Shown here: positions 54,971 through 64,000 of the stretch, piece after piece
Layout: each line of letters begins with the position of its first letter
How positions within the stretch are numbered: position 1 is the first letter of the stretch
From: Chloranthus sessilifolius
Lineage: Eukaryota; Streptophyta; Magnoliopsida; Chloranthales; Chloranthaceae
Assembly: GCA_021018995.1 (NCBI GenBank)
Contig: CM037588.1
Span: 39,305,000-39,368,999 of the forward strand
Length of the DNA: 64,000 nucleotides
Direction: 5' to 3'
Translations under genes and position numbers: made by a program
The notes under the pieces: generated by a model
Databases searched by the model: none
What the model was told of the DNA's origin: nothing
Seen by the model: only the letters and a program-made list of their open reading frames with translations

Positions 54971-56447
54971 GTGACTAGCTTATAGTATGTATATATTTAA
55001 ATTAAAATCAATCCTTAACCTATTACAAGCGCACAATGGAAATTATAGCGTAGCGATAGGATCGATCCCACGAAGAAGTGTTTATCTTCTTATAAATTTT
55101 TATATTCTTGGTTTAAAAACTATCTTTACCTTTTAAGTCCTAAACTATTAGAGAAATATGAATAAAAGAATGGGTTCCTTAATTTAATTGCATAAAAATA
55201 AATCCTAATCCTCCTTCCTCAGATTGAGGTTGTCAATCTCAACCTTCAGCTATCGAATGTTTACAAATTTAAAATACCGTTACACCGTATTGTAGCCTTC
55301 CAGAATTTGGTCGTCAATAAAAGACTAAAATTCTTCAACACAGATTTAATCTAAACAATCTCCTAAAATCTGAGCGTCAATCAAATTCTAGAAAATTGTA
55401 GATGGAAAAATAAAATCGTTACACTAATCTACAAACTTTAACCTGAGTCTTCAATTCAAATCAAAATTCGAAGATGCTTACGAAGCATATAAATTCTAAA
55501 CTAAAAATAAAATAAAATCTAAATTAGAAAGCAAAAGTAGAACCATCCAAAGGGTTGATATTTCAACTTCCTCAACCTTGGTTGTCAGGCAAAACCTCAG
55601 AGAACTGTGGACGATATTACTTTGTAAATCCTAAACTACTTTGATTGGGAGAAAACACAAACCTCAGTTGTCAATTAATGTTATGAAATTCTTCAATGAT
55701 TATTCCTATGTCGAGCCCTCTTATTTATAGATCATAAGGGTCAGTTTACATAGTTCTAATTCTAATAAAAGAAAGTACTAAAATAAAAGATTCCTCATAT
55801 AACTCTAATTCTAATATTTATTCTTCCTTCTAGATGTTCGATGTGTTCCAGATTTCTTTCCCTGATAACAGCAGTAGAGATCAAAGGATTCTATCTTCAT
55901 CAATCTTCTGAGATCCATGACTTCTAATTCTTTTCATAGTGGTGATAGTCTTCACTTACATGATTAGCAATAGCAGTAAAGGGAAAGCTTCTATTCATAT
56001 AATTGTAAATCACGATTGTTCTTTTTCTTTACAAAATTGTAAATCACGATTTTCTCTTTCTTCAACTCCGATGACTTTCATACTGGACACTTATCTATAA
56101 CGAACGATCCCTTTCTTCTGTATCGCCTTCTACTCTTTTGTTGCTTTATGAAGAATCATCTTTTGAAGAGTCGTAAATTATAATTTGTCATTTTTCTCTT
56201 ATTTGGCTTCAATATTAGCGCTCAATCATAAAATACGATTTCTCAGCTTTCAGTAGGTGGCGAATCGTCATCTTACGCTCCTTTGTCTTTTTACTGCTTT
56301 ATGAGTTCATTTTGATGAATATTAACACTATGACTCTTTTGTACTATTTTTCTTTAATATTTGTACATCATCAACTCGTTAGTAGTAAACTAAGTCCTAG
56401 CATCACTAAGTTAAGGGTGATATAATGGTATATTTTGTGACTGATCA
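54971..56447 (-). mobile_element. Athila-C LTR, inverted copy
   Basis: About 1477 bp; read on the minus strand it begins TGATCAGTCACAAAATATAC at 56447 and ends near GCTAGTCAC at 54971. It aligns with 49919-51403 throughout in reverse complement. Confidence 0.8.
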
Positions 56448-56650
56448 CACCCACAAATGTAAGCTTTGCTAGTTCCTAGTAAACAAGGAAATATAAGCTA
56501 AGAAATTAAATACCACTTTCGTAGGGAGCACGATTGCATTTAGCGGATGCAACAAGCATTTAAACCCCTAGGTGATCCCTAATGGAGGAGTTGTAGTCTC
56601 TTGAAGGTTTCAGTGAAGTTACCTACAAACTTCAAATACTTTTTTTTTAT
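56448..56650 (-). mobile_element. Athila-C 3' UTR and polypurine tract, inverted
   Basis: Minus strand: a polypurine-like GTGGGTG precedes the LTR. Further out, AAGTTTGTAGGTAACTTC, CTCCATTAGGGATCACCTAG and CTCCCTACGAAAGTGG match Athila-A 3' UTR at 43180-43310. So this inverted LTR is a 3' LTR with its own upstream sequence. Confidence 0.75.
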
Positions 56651-56814
56651 AAATAAAAAGTAAATAAAAATCTAACTAATCAACTTAATTGGTCAATACA
56701 TAGTCTATTACGATTTTCTAAAATTACCAGTCCTGTATCCTTATTTTCCATTACAATAATTATCCTTAATTACAACTCCAACAATTTCAATTCACAATAA
56801 GCACAGAGTGTATA
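56651..56814. other. short unassigned spacer before Athila-B
   Basis: About 160 bases, AT-rich, with no feature recognised. It probably belongs to the Athila-C 3' UTR. The Athila-B LTR start is uncertain by about 10 bases. Confidence 0.4.
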
Positions 56815-59511
56815 TGCATATTATGCACTGAAAAATACCACTTTTCACCTCTTAACCTAGCCTTTGATAGACCTTGAAGCCCACTAATAATCATTTGTTA
56901 AGTATATTATGCAGTTAGTAATAAAATATGCAGCTTAATATAAAATCCTAGCTTTTTGGCCCAAGGAAGAGAGAGAATACAAGCAAAGATCACAGTTGAG
57001 CTAAAGCCTAATGGAACACCTTGGTAGTGCTCACCATGGTGACTCACTGTTGCTGATTATCATTGACCTAAAGTCTAACAGATGATTGAAGTCAGCTGAG
57101 AAGGAAGGATGTTGCAACAGCAGCAAGTGTAGTGCAGCAGAGTGTCAAGAAACAGACCTCGCAGAGATGAGGAGCCACCTCACGAAGCTAAAGATGCAGT
57201 GGAAGAAGCTCTCGCACAGATAGGCCGTGTAGTCAAGAGGAGAGCTATAAAGACATCGTGAAGATCTCGCTGTGTAAAACCTTCAGAATTCGTGATCGCG
57301 AAGCTCTCACGGAGATCAAGCCTCAAAGCAGCCGTGCGAGGAACACAGCAAGCCCATATGCATAGAGAATAAAAAGCCATCTCGTGGAGTTCTCGCATAG
57401 CTCTGGAAGAGAGAGATACTCAGAATTCCCCTCATGCAAATCTCGCACACTCTGGAGCCTTACAAGTTACTACGCGAGCGCAGCAGCCCACCTGTGCGAG
57501 TACTTAGCGAGAGAGAGCTCTTGAAGCTCCACTGCACGAAACACCTTGGCTCTCCAGATCATCTCTACGACAACACTGCGATGCAAAGCAATTGCACGAT
57601 ACACTAAAGGATTACTGCATGAATGGGCCCTTTCCATCAGCCAAAGGCAACTCTGCGAAAGCAAAGCAACTGCGCGAGTAAACTAAAACACCTGCCAGCC
57701 CCGTGAAGCACGGGCTCTCCACTTCTCAGTTTTAACTCAAGGACCTTTTGGGAATTTCTTAAGGCTAGGCCACACTTCTCAAGGCATAGATTTTGAAGCG
57801 CACATCTTGAGGCATTCAAGGGTTGTAATAGTGTCACGTTTGCTAGAAAAATTAGGGTTAATCTCTTTAGAGCCAAGGCCATTTTGACAGAGTATATAAG
57901 TTGTACTTAGAGTTTATTATTTTCATCTTTCCTTCATCCTCTGCCAGCTGAGAGCTCTAGTAGGCTAGGGTTAGGGTTTGATCACCTCTTTTTCCTATTT
58001 TTCTTCTCTCTTAGCCCAACACTTGCTAGCTAATCCCCCTGTAAGCAGTTAGGTTTAGTTTTGTTTCAGTCTTGTAATAGATTTTGTATACATTGGGATC
58101 GTGGATGAGAAGTTGTGTATAGGCTGCAGCCAAGAGACAGTTCTTTATAAGTTTTACTGTTATCAATGAACTGCTGTTTTAATGCTTAATCAAATCTATA
58201 GATCTTATGGTTTCTTTAAATGTCAATAGGATCCATGTATTTGGGACTAGCCCATTCAGTTTCTAGTAGATCTATTATTTATCATCTGATTTCCCTTGGT
58301 TTGATAGACACATGAAAAATAATACTGAATATGTAGTGAGATCGGGGGAGCTCGGAGGCCTGCAACCCATGGTGGTTGCAACAGTTTACATGTTCTTTCT
58401 CAGACCTTTGTGGGATAGATAGACTAATGGGATACCCCGTGACCATTCAAGTGGACAGAGTATAGCCCTAAGGATGTGTCAATTCATATGTTTGAGAAAG
58501 ATTCTTCTCCTCTGCACATGAGCTTCTAGAGCTTTATGAGGAGGTTTGTACCGTTACTGGCTCCCCTCTGTCCTACCTAATCGACATCAGATGTTAGATC
58601 TGGTCTCTTTATGATAATTGTAGTTTGATACTGAGTCATTGCAAGCCTTTTGTAGCAATGACCAACTAAATCTAAAGCCTTATTCAGCCTATTGCATGGT
58701 CCTTTTAGTGGGCACTAGTGAGTAGTTAGCCTTAGCAAAGCACTTAGGATCTTATGGGTTGGAATACCTAGGGATGTTAGCCAGGCCTGTGCGCTGATCT
58801 GGGGAGCTTGTTGCACTACATTACATAGTGCTACAATAGTATTCATGGCTAGAGCTGGTCCAGTGGCTTTGGAAATGATCAGTCCACTCTTCTGGATTAG
58901 ACTATCGAATTTTTAGTTTAACTAATCGGATTTGACAGACTCTATCGGATACCCTGTGACCATTGTAGTGGACAGAGTATAGCCCTAAGAGTGCCCCAAA
59001 TGCCATAGGTTAAATTGGGAGCTTATACCTTGTTGAGGCTATTAATAGCGTCGCAGCAAGGAGCATTACAGAGACAGACTAAATCTGAGTTACATTACTG
59101 TATCATTAACTCTAGCTCAACCTGCTTACTTCTCATAATTTTTATATTTTATTTTGGCACACACTACCACCATCTTCTTCTTAACCCTTTCTTTAGGATA
59201 GGGCTATATTTTATTTCTCTATTTTTAGGATTAATTTAGTATAGTCGTGACACCCAACTCCCTTTCTTTAGGATTGTCAGATCTGTAGCCAGATTTAGAG
59301 GCCTACTATTATAGCCCATTTTGGGTTCTAGATCAACTTCTCTGTGGGACAAACTCTTATGAAAATTTGCTACAATAGACCCTGTATCTTGCAGGACAGT
59401 GTTTATTTCAGACTTGCTGTGCTGACCCATCTCCAATTCTCCACTCTTGATTTATTCTCTCCACTGTTCTTAATAAAATAGCTGCAAGAGTGTTGAAGTA
59501 AACGACCAACA
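56815..59511 (+). mobile_element. Athila-B 5' LTR
   Basis: About 2.7 kb from near TGCATATTATGCACTG to ACGACCAACA at 59511. Related to the Athila-A LTR (AAAATACCACTTTTCACCTC near the start and the same end context ACAAGTTTTTGGC), but diverged. It carries its own CGCG-rich U3 (57150-57720), TATA box AGTATATAAG at 57891, and later words such as GTGACCATTCAAGTGGACAG shared with Athila-A. The start is uncertain by about 10 bases. Confidence 0.8.
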
Positions 59512-59517
59512 AGTTTT

Positions 59518-59535
59518 TGGCACCGCTGCCGGGGA
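59518..59535 (+). other. Athila-B primer binding site (tRNA-Asp type)
   Basis: TGGCACCGCTGCCGGGGA a few bases after the LTR end, in the same context (AGTTTTTGG) as the Athila-A site. Confidence 0.8.
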
Positions 59536-59829
59536 TATTGATCTTTTTAGTAGACCTGAGTTGTACTATAACTTAGACTAATAAATTCTTTGTAGTTGTG
59601 TTTAATCTAGAATTAAAGTACTATTGATTCTTTATGGAATTTTACAGAAATGGACATCAAAAGAAGGGAAAAGCTAGAGCTACAAGTGGAGTGTAGCTAG
59701 CTCTGTTTGCACTTTCTTTCCCCTAAATCTCATGTCATTTATGTTGAATCCCCTTTTATTTTGTTTAGTGTAAATCTGTGTAGTTATTGCTTTTTTTTGT
59801 TTGAAATTCCTTCTATGTGCTTGTAAGCA

Positions 59830-61250
59830 TTTTCATTACTGTTGGTGAGTGTATGCTCAGTAGAAGGTCCTTAAACCCTGACTTGGAACCCCCAAATCTA
59901 GACGTGGAAAGGATCCTTAGACCTAGACACACCACCCAGGGCCCTGCTATTGAGATTGAACCAGTTACTATGGCTGAGAGACAGAGGACATTGAAAGAAT
60001 ACAATACACCTGGGGAGTACACCTCTCCCTTCTGCATTTAGTTTTCCTCTGTTGAGGGGAACTATGAAATTAAATCCTCCATCATCAGTATGCTGCCTTC
60101 ATTTCATGGGCTGAGTAAAGAAGATCCCTACAAGCATATTGACCAGTTTTTAGCACTTTGCACTACCTTCAACATTGCTGGCTTGGGTTCTGAGGCCACT
60201 AAATTGAGGCTTTTTCCTTTTTCCAAATTCCTGGCAAAGTTTTTTCCTATGAACAAAATAAGCCAAATGAGGAAAAAAATTATGTCATTCACTCAGTCCT
60301 CAACTGAGAATTTTTAAGAAGCTTGGGAAAGATTCCAGGAAATGCTAAAACAATGCCCCCACCACCAAATCCCAATGTGGTAGCTTTTTCAAGTGTTTTA
60401 TCAAGGAATTAATGCCAAGAGCAGGGATATGGTGGATGCTTTCTGTGGTGGTAGCTACCTCCACAAGATAGCTGAGGAAGCTTGGGAGTAGTTTGGCATA
60501 ATAGTGGAGAATATCATGCAGCAAGAGTCTCTGTCACGCAATGATGGTCAGATTTCAGCTAAGATGGTGAAAGAGGCCACCTCTAGAGGTGGAATATATG
60601 AAGTGAAGGTGCAAGGTGATCTGGAGAGGAAGGTGGACAACCTGAGCTTGAAGTTTGACAAATTGATGAATGTGATGCAGTCTTGGATGGTTGCATAGGA
60701 GGAGGATGCATGTATGATATGCCAATCCACCACACATTCTATTCATGATTGTCCATCTGCCAACCAATTTTTGAATTTTGTTATGGAGCATGTCAATGCT
60801 ACTCAAACTTTTGGGTAGCAGCCTGCTAGGTATCCTTGGAGGAACCACCCAAATCTGAGGTGGAGACAAGACTCATATCCTCAACCCCAGCAGCAGCTGA
60901 TGGTAGCTCCCTACAGACCCCAGCACCAGGTTAATCAAGGTTACCCACCAAGGAAAAATTTTCTGTTACCTGCCTCACAGTCTAACCAGTTGGCTCTGCC
61001 CCCTCAATAGCCCAGGTCTTCTTCATTTGAAGAGCAAATGCTAGCTTTAATGCAGAATTTGGGGACCTTAGTGTAGACTGTCAATTCTCATGGACAGAGC
61101 ATAAAAAAGATTGAGGACCAGCTTGGTCAGATCTGTAACGCTCTGAATAGGAGGGAGGAAGGAAAATTGCCTAGTCAGCCCCTGACAAACTCGAAAGGTC
61201 AGTTTATGATTTGTAATGCATCCTCTACTTAGGAGGAAGCTAGTGCCCAG
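59830..61250 (+). pseudogene. Athila-B gag
   Basis: Gag domain readings: MLPSFHGLSKEDPYKHIDQF (60090), then a coiled segment ending KFDKLMNVMQSWMVA (60698), then a zinc knuckle CMICQSTTHSIHDCP near 60710-60755 and a Gln/Pro-rich linker. Close to Athila-A gag (MLPSFHGLSKEDPYKHIDQF is identical). The linker stops matching Athila-A near 61250. Broken several times. Confidence 0.8.
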
Positions 61251-62384
61251 TGAGCCAAATATTGGTTATAATTGCATCATATGTATGAAAATTTTATGTT
61301 GAATTGTGTTCTTTAGAATTTTGTCATTTGTGTTTTGTGTGTTATGTTGGTTTGATTGTTTTACTTTGTCTGTGTTTTAATTGTTTGTGAATGTAAACAT
61401 GTGCCTTTGTATCATCTGAATCGGCTGTGTGTTTGTTGATGAATGGCTAAGATACCCTGATCATGATTTACATAAAATCGAGCTGAAAAACTACTTTTAC
61501 AATTCTGCAATGTTGATGAACAACTGATTAAAAATGGATATAAGCTTTTCATGAGTGAAATGAAGCACCTATCTGAGGCTTAGGGCTCATGCACAGTGGT
61601 TGGCTGCACAACAGCATGAGGCACCAACCAATGTGCTACACTGAGATTAAAAGAGTGAACGCTATGCAAGAAATACTATCTTGCTGAGTTGGAATGCTTG
61701 AATTTGTTGCGTGAGCCATCTTTTGGCTTCCTCGCGCGCTAGAATAGCTAAGCACTGACTGTGAAAGTGTCTCGCGGAGTTGCTTTCTACTCCGCGAACT
61801 TAATTTGTGTGAAAAGGATGCCTTCTGGGTGTTCTACGCGAGTACTGTGCGAGGTAATTTCCTGAAGCATATCAAGGCCTCACACACTACAGCCAAGGCC
61901 TCAGCTCCGTGAAAGGCACTGTGAGGCAGTTTGTTCTGCTGTGTGATAGAACCTTTCGCGGACTTAAAAGCCATCTGTGCGACAATCCTACTCCGCGAGA
62001 GCCTTAAGCTAACTCTGCGAACCGCAGGATTTGCTCTATAAACTCAGTGAAACCCCTCATTTGCTTCATTTTCTCTCTCTGCCCTAGCTCTCTCCATCGA
62101 AAAGCGAGCCCCTCTTTCTCTATTTTCCTCTCCACAGCTTGAGCCACTCCATCTGAAGCTTTTTTCTCTCACCATTTTTCTCCCCAGCTATTCCTGGTTA
62201 CTTTGAGCATGGTTTGGGGGGATTTAAGCCACTGTGCACATTTCTAGGTGGAACCCTAGCTCGCATTGGGTAAGCTCTGCAACTCTCCCTCTGTGCTTTG
62301 ATTGGTTTAGTAAATTAGAGAGAGAGAAGACGAATTGTGATATTTTTGGTGCCTACTTAGAGTAATCTACATTCTCTGAGATCT
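61251..62384 (+). promoter_or_regulatory. spacer with CGCG cluster and TATA box before the late ORF of Athila-B
   Basis: No coding sequence. TCGCG, CCGCGA and related words cluster at 61725-62025 (CTCGCGCGCTAG, CTCGCGGAGTTG, CTCCGCGAAC, TTTCGCGGAC, CTCCGCGAGAG). A good TATA box, CTCTATAAAC, is at 62034-62043, followed by a pyrimidine-rich leader (62060-62180) typical of plant transcription starts. The ORF begins about 345 bases downstream. Read as an internal promoter, by analogy with the LTR. Confidence 0.5.
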
Positions 62385-63990
62385 GTGAGCCCTATTTTGA
62401 GACTTGGAGCACCTATGGCCAAAAGTTCAAAATTCCTGGATACATTGGTGGCAATGTTAGACCCTGCTCCTAGTGGCAGTCCTGTGGCCACTAGGAAATC
62501 CATAAGGATTGCAGAGGCCTCCACATTGGAGACATCTGAGGAGCACCCACCTGCTATGAGCCCTAAAAAACCAAAGAAGAAGCAGAAAAAGGGTAACGTT
62601 GTGACCCCTATGACCCCTGAGGTTGAGGAGGAAGAAAATAATGAATACCTTAGGGTCCCTTCTGAGTTTGTGTCAGAAATTCCACTGGAGGCTGAAACCA
62701 TTTTTGATAAAGCCTACTTTGAGGAGCTACCAGAGACCTCTACCTCCATTGAGTATCTGACCAATACATCTCTGTTGCCCTTGTTGAGGCCCCCTATGTA
62801 GCTGGTGTTCCCAAAATTAGTCAGATTGTTTTATTAAAACATGAGGTTAAAGACTAGTGATGATGGGAACCCAACACTGCTAGTACTGATTGATAATTTT
62901 GAAATACTGTTTAACCAGTCTAATATTACAAGGGTATTAGGGATACCAGCTGGGTATGACCCTAAGTTTGGCTTGGGACCCCCCCTAACTACCACTATTA
63001 TTGAGATAGTCAGGGAACTAACTGGAGGAATCATGGCTCCAGGAGACTCAATCAGGAAGAGAGATCTACACCCCAACCGCAGATTTATGGATGGGGTGCT
63101 GAAGAAAAATGTGTATTGCTCGGGTCATGAGCAAGAGAGGAGGTACCCCATAGCTGATGCCCTTCTCTCATTTAACAGAAACCACTACTTGGATGCAACC
63201 AAGTTAGTGTTTGAAGGGATTAAGGATTTGTGTGAGAAAGTGAAGGTTAATAAGAAGCCGCATGCCCTTCCCTACTGCAGGTTAATTACTGTACTGCTAA
63301 AAGATGGGAAATACCCCTTCAAAAGGGAGGAGGAGACAGTGGCCCTGAACCTTAAAAATAGTGGAAAGAAATAATGGGGTATCAGTGGCACAATGATGAA
63401 AAAGAGGGAGAAGAGGAAGGAATTAGTGAGAGAAGAAGCCCCCACCATTTAGGAAGTGGTTGTTGCTGCTGCTGCTGAGGCAGCAGCCTCTGTTGGGTCA
63501 GCCAGGCCACCAACCTCATTGCCAGCACCAACCCCCCTCCCTCAACTTTATCTACATCCATTGCCCCAACACCTCCACCTTTCATCCACACATCACAACC
63601 CCTCATAGGCATAGTACCCTTACCTGAGCCACCCCAGCCCACATCCACCATACCCATCATACCCACTACTGCACCCTTACCCCCTTTTCCAGCCCATACT
63701 AGCCGACCTGTAAAAGTTGCCTACAGTAAGAAAAGAATACTCACAAAAGGCACAACCCCCATAGCACCCCATCCCACCTACATTTCCCAAACCATTCCAA
63801 TCCCTGATACCACCTTTATTCCAGACCCAATACCCACAACCTATGCACCAAAGTCCCATACCTTTAACACCCCCCAGCAGTCCTTTAAAATTCCCCACCT
63901 TTTGTACCTATCCCTAGTGAGCCTGTAGACCACTCCATTCCCTTATCCCATGATAGTGAGCCATTTTTAGGAGAGAAATTTTCCACTATG
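62385..63990 (+). pseudogene. Athila-B ORF region after pol (env position), transposon-protein-like domain
   Basis: The first reading, 62385-62801, has a likely start at the Met before AKSSKFLDTLVAML (62416), then a basic PKKPKKKQKKG segment. The second, 62841-63374, contains RRYPIADALLSFNRNHYLDA, then GIKDLCEKVKVNKKPHALPY and CRLITVLLKDGKYPFK. This resembles the plant retroelement domain in Pfam called putative plant transposon protein, often seen in Athila ORFs after pol. A Pro/Thr-rich tail runs from about 63430 towards the window end. No signal peptide or clear membrane segment is visible, so an envelope role is not shown. A few interruptions. Confidence 0.5.
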
Positions 63991-64000
63991 GTGTCTACTA

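Larger units (their letters stand above)
56815..64000 (+). mobile_element. Athila-B: Athila-type element lacking pol, 3' end outside the window
   Basis: Plus-strand element with 5' LTR, tRNA-Asp-type PBS, gag, then directly a non-coding spacer and a long ORF region after pol that runs off the window. No protease, RT or integrase is seen between gag and the later ORF, so it looks like a non-autonomous or internally shortened derivative. The gag part is broken several times; the late ORF region is better preserved. Confidence 0.8.

Noticed and set aside
49919-56447. Foldback or MULE-type DNA transposon with 1.48-kb terminal inverted repeats
   Set aside because: Each arm is preceded on its outer side by an Athila-type polypurine tract and 3' UTR and starts with TG, so the arms are LTRs; the interior is gag-pol, with no transposase seen.
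1-64000. Host protein-coding genes, tRNA or rRNA genes
   Set aside because: Every long reading frame is explained by retroelement domains, their antisense genes or low complexity; no cloverleaf or rRNA-like sequence was noticed, though weak tRNA genes could be missed by eye.

Overview
The window is intergenic DNA from a large, repeat-rich plant nuclear genome. I found no ordinary host gene, tRNA, rRNA or bacterial-type operon. Nearly all of it is nested Ty3/gypsy LTR retrotransposon sequence of two lineages. One is the Tat/Ogre-like lineage: large elements with a second RNase H and extra antisense genes. The other is the Athila lineage: tRNA-Asp-type primer site, LTRs of about 2.4-2.7 kb and an extra ORF after pol. 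An angiosperm is likely; the species cannot be named from the sequence.

Layout. 1-14775: the 3' part of a plus-strand Tat element (Tat-1). It holds the end of the protease region, a candidate Ogre-type intron, RT, two RNase H domains and integrase, then a repeat-rich 3' region with two genes on the opposite strand (Y, then X), then its 3' LTR (13180-14775). 14776-15034: an inverted piece of a related Tat LTR. 15085-15800: a remnant of a more distant plant-mobile-domain (PMD) gene. 15830-19668: unassigned sequence with a diverged duplicated promoter-like block. 19669-19737: a scrap of Athila-C LTR. 19738-49867: a second Tat element on the minus strand (Tat-2), with the same antisense X and Y genes. 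A nearly complete Athila element (Athila-A, 32225-45792, TSD TGTAT) is inserted in its gag. 49868-56650: an odd structure of two inverted Athila-C LTRs closing on a gag-pol fragment. 56815-64000: a third Athila-type element (Athila-B), with LTR, gag, no pol, and an env-position ORF that runs off the window.

How the parts relate. In both Tat copies gag-pol is read one way, and two PMD-like genes (X, 2.4 kb with intron-like gaps; Y, 1.5 kb ending in a coiled coil) are read the other way from the element's 3' region. A palindrome-bearing repeat with a period of about 47 bp recurs at six places, and in every case it lies upstream of a coding or transcription unit: LTR U3 (twice), gag leader, X, and Y (twice). 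Its arms differ between Tat-1 (TATATA-rich) and Tat-2 (TGTGTA-rich), yet both halves have changed together. This repeat with the antisense PMD pair is the best candidate here for an undescribed system. The Athila elements show a parallel arrangement: dense CGCG-box clusters followed by a TATA box occur in the LTR and again in front of the ORF after pol.

Limits. All family calls rest on reading motifs in translations and on comparing copies within the window. No database search was possible.
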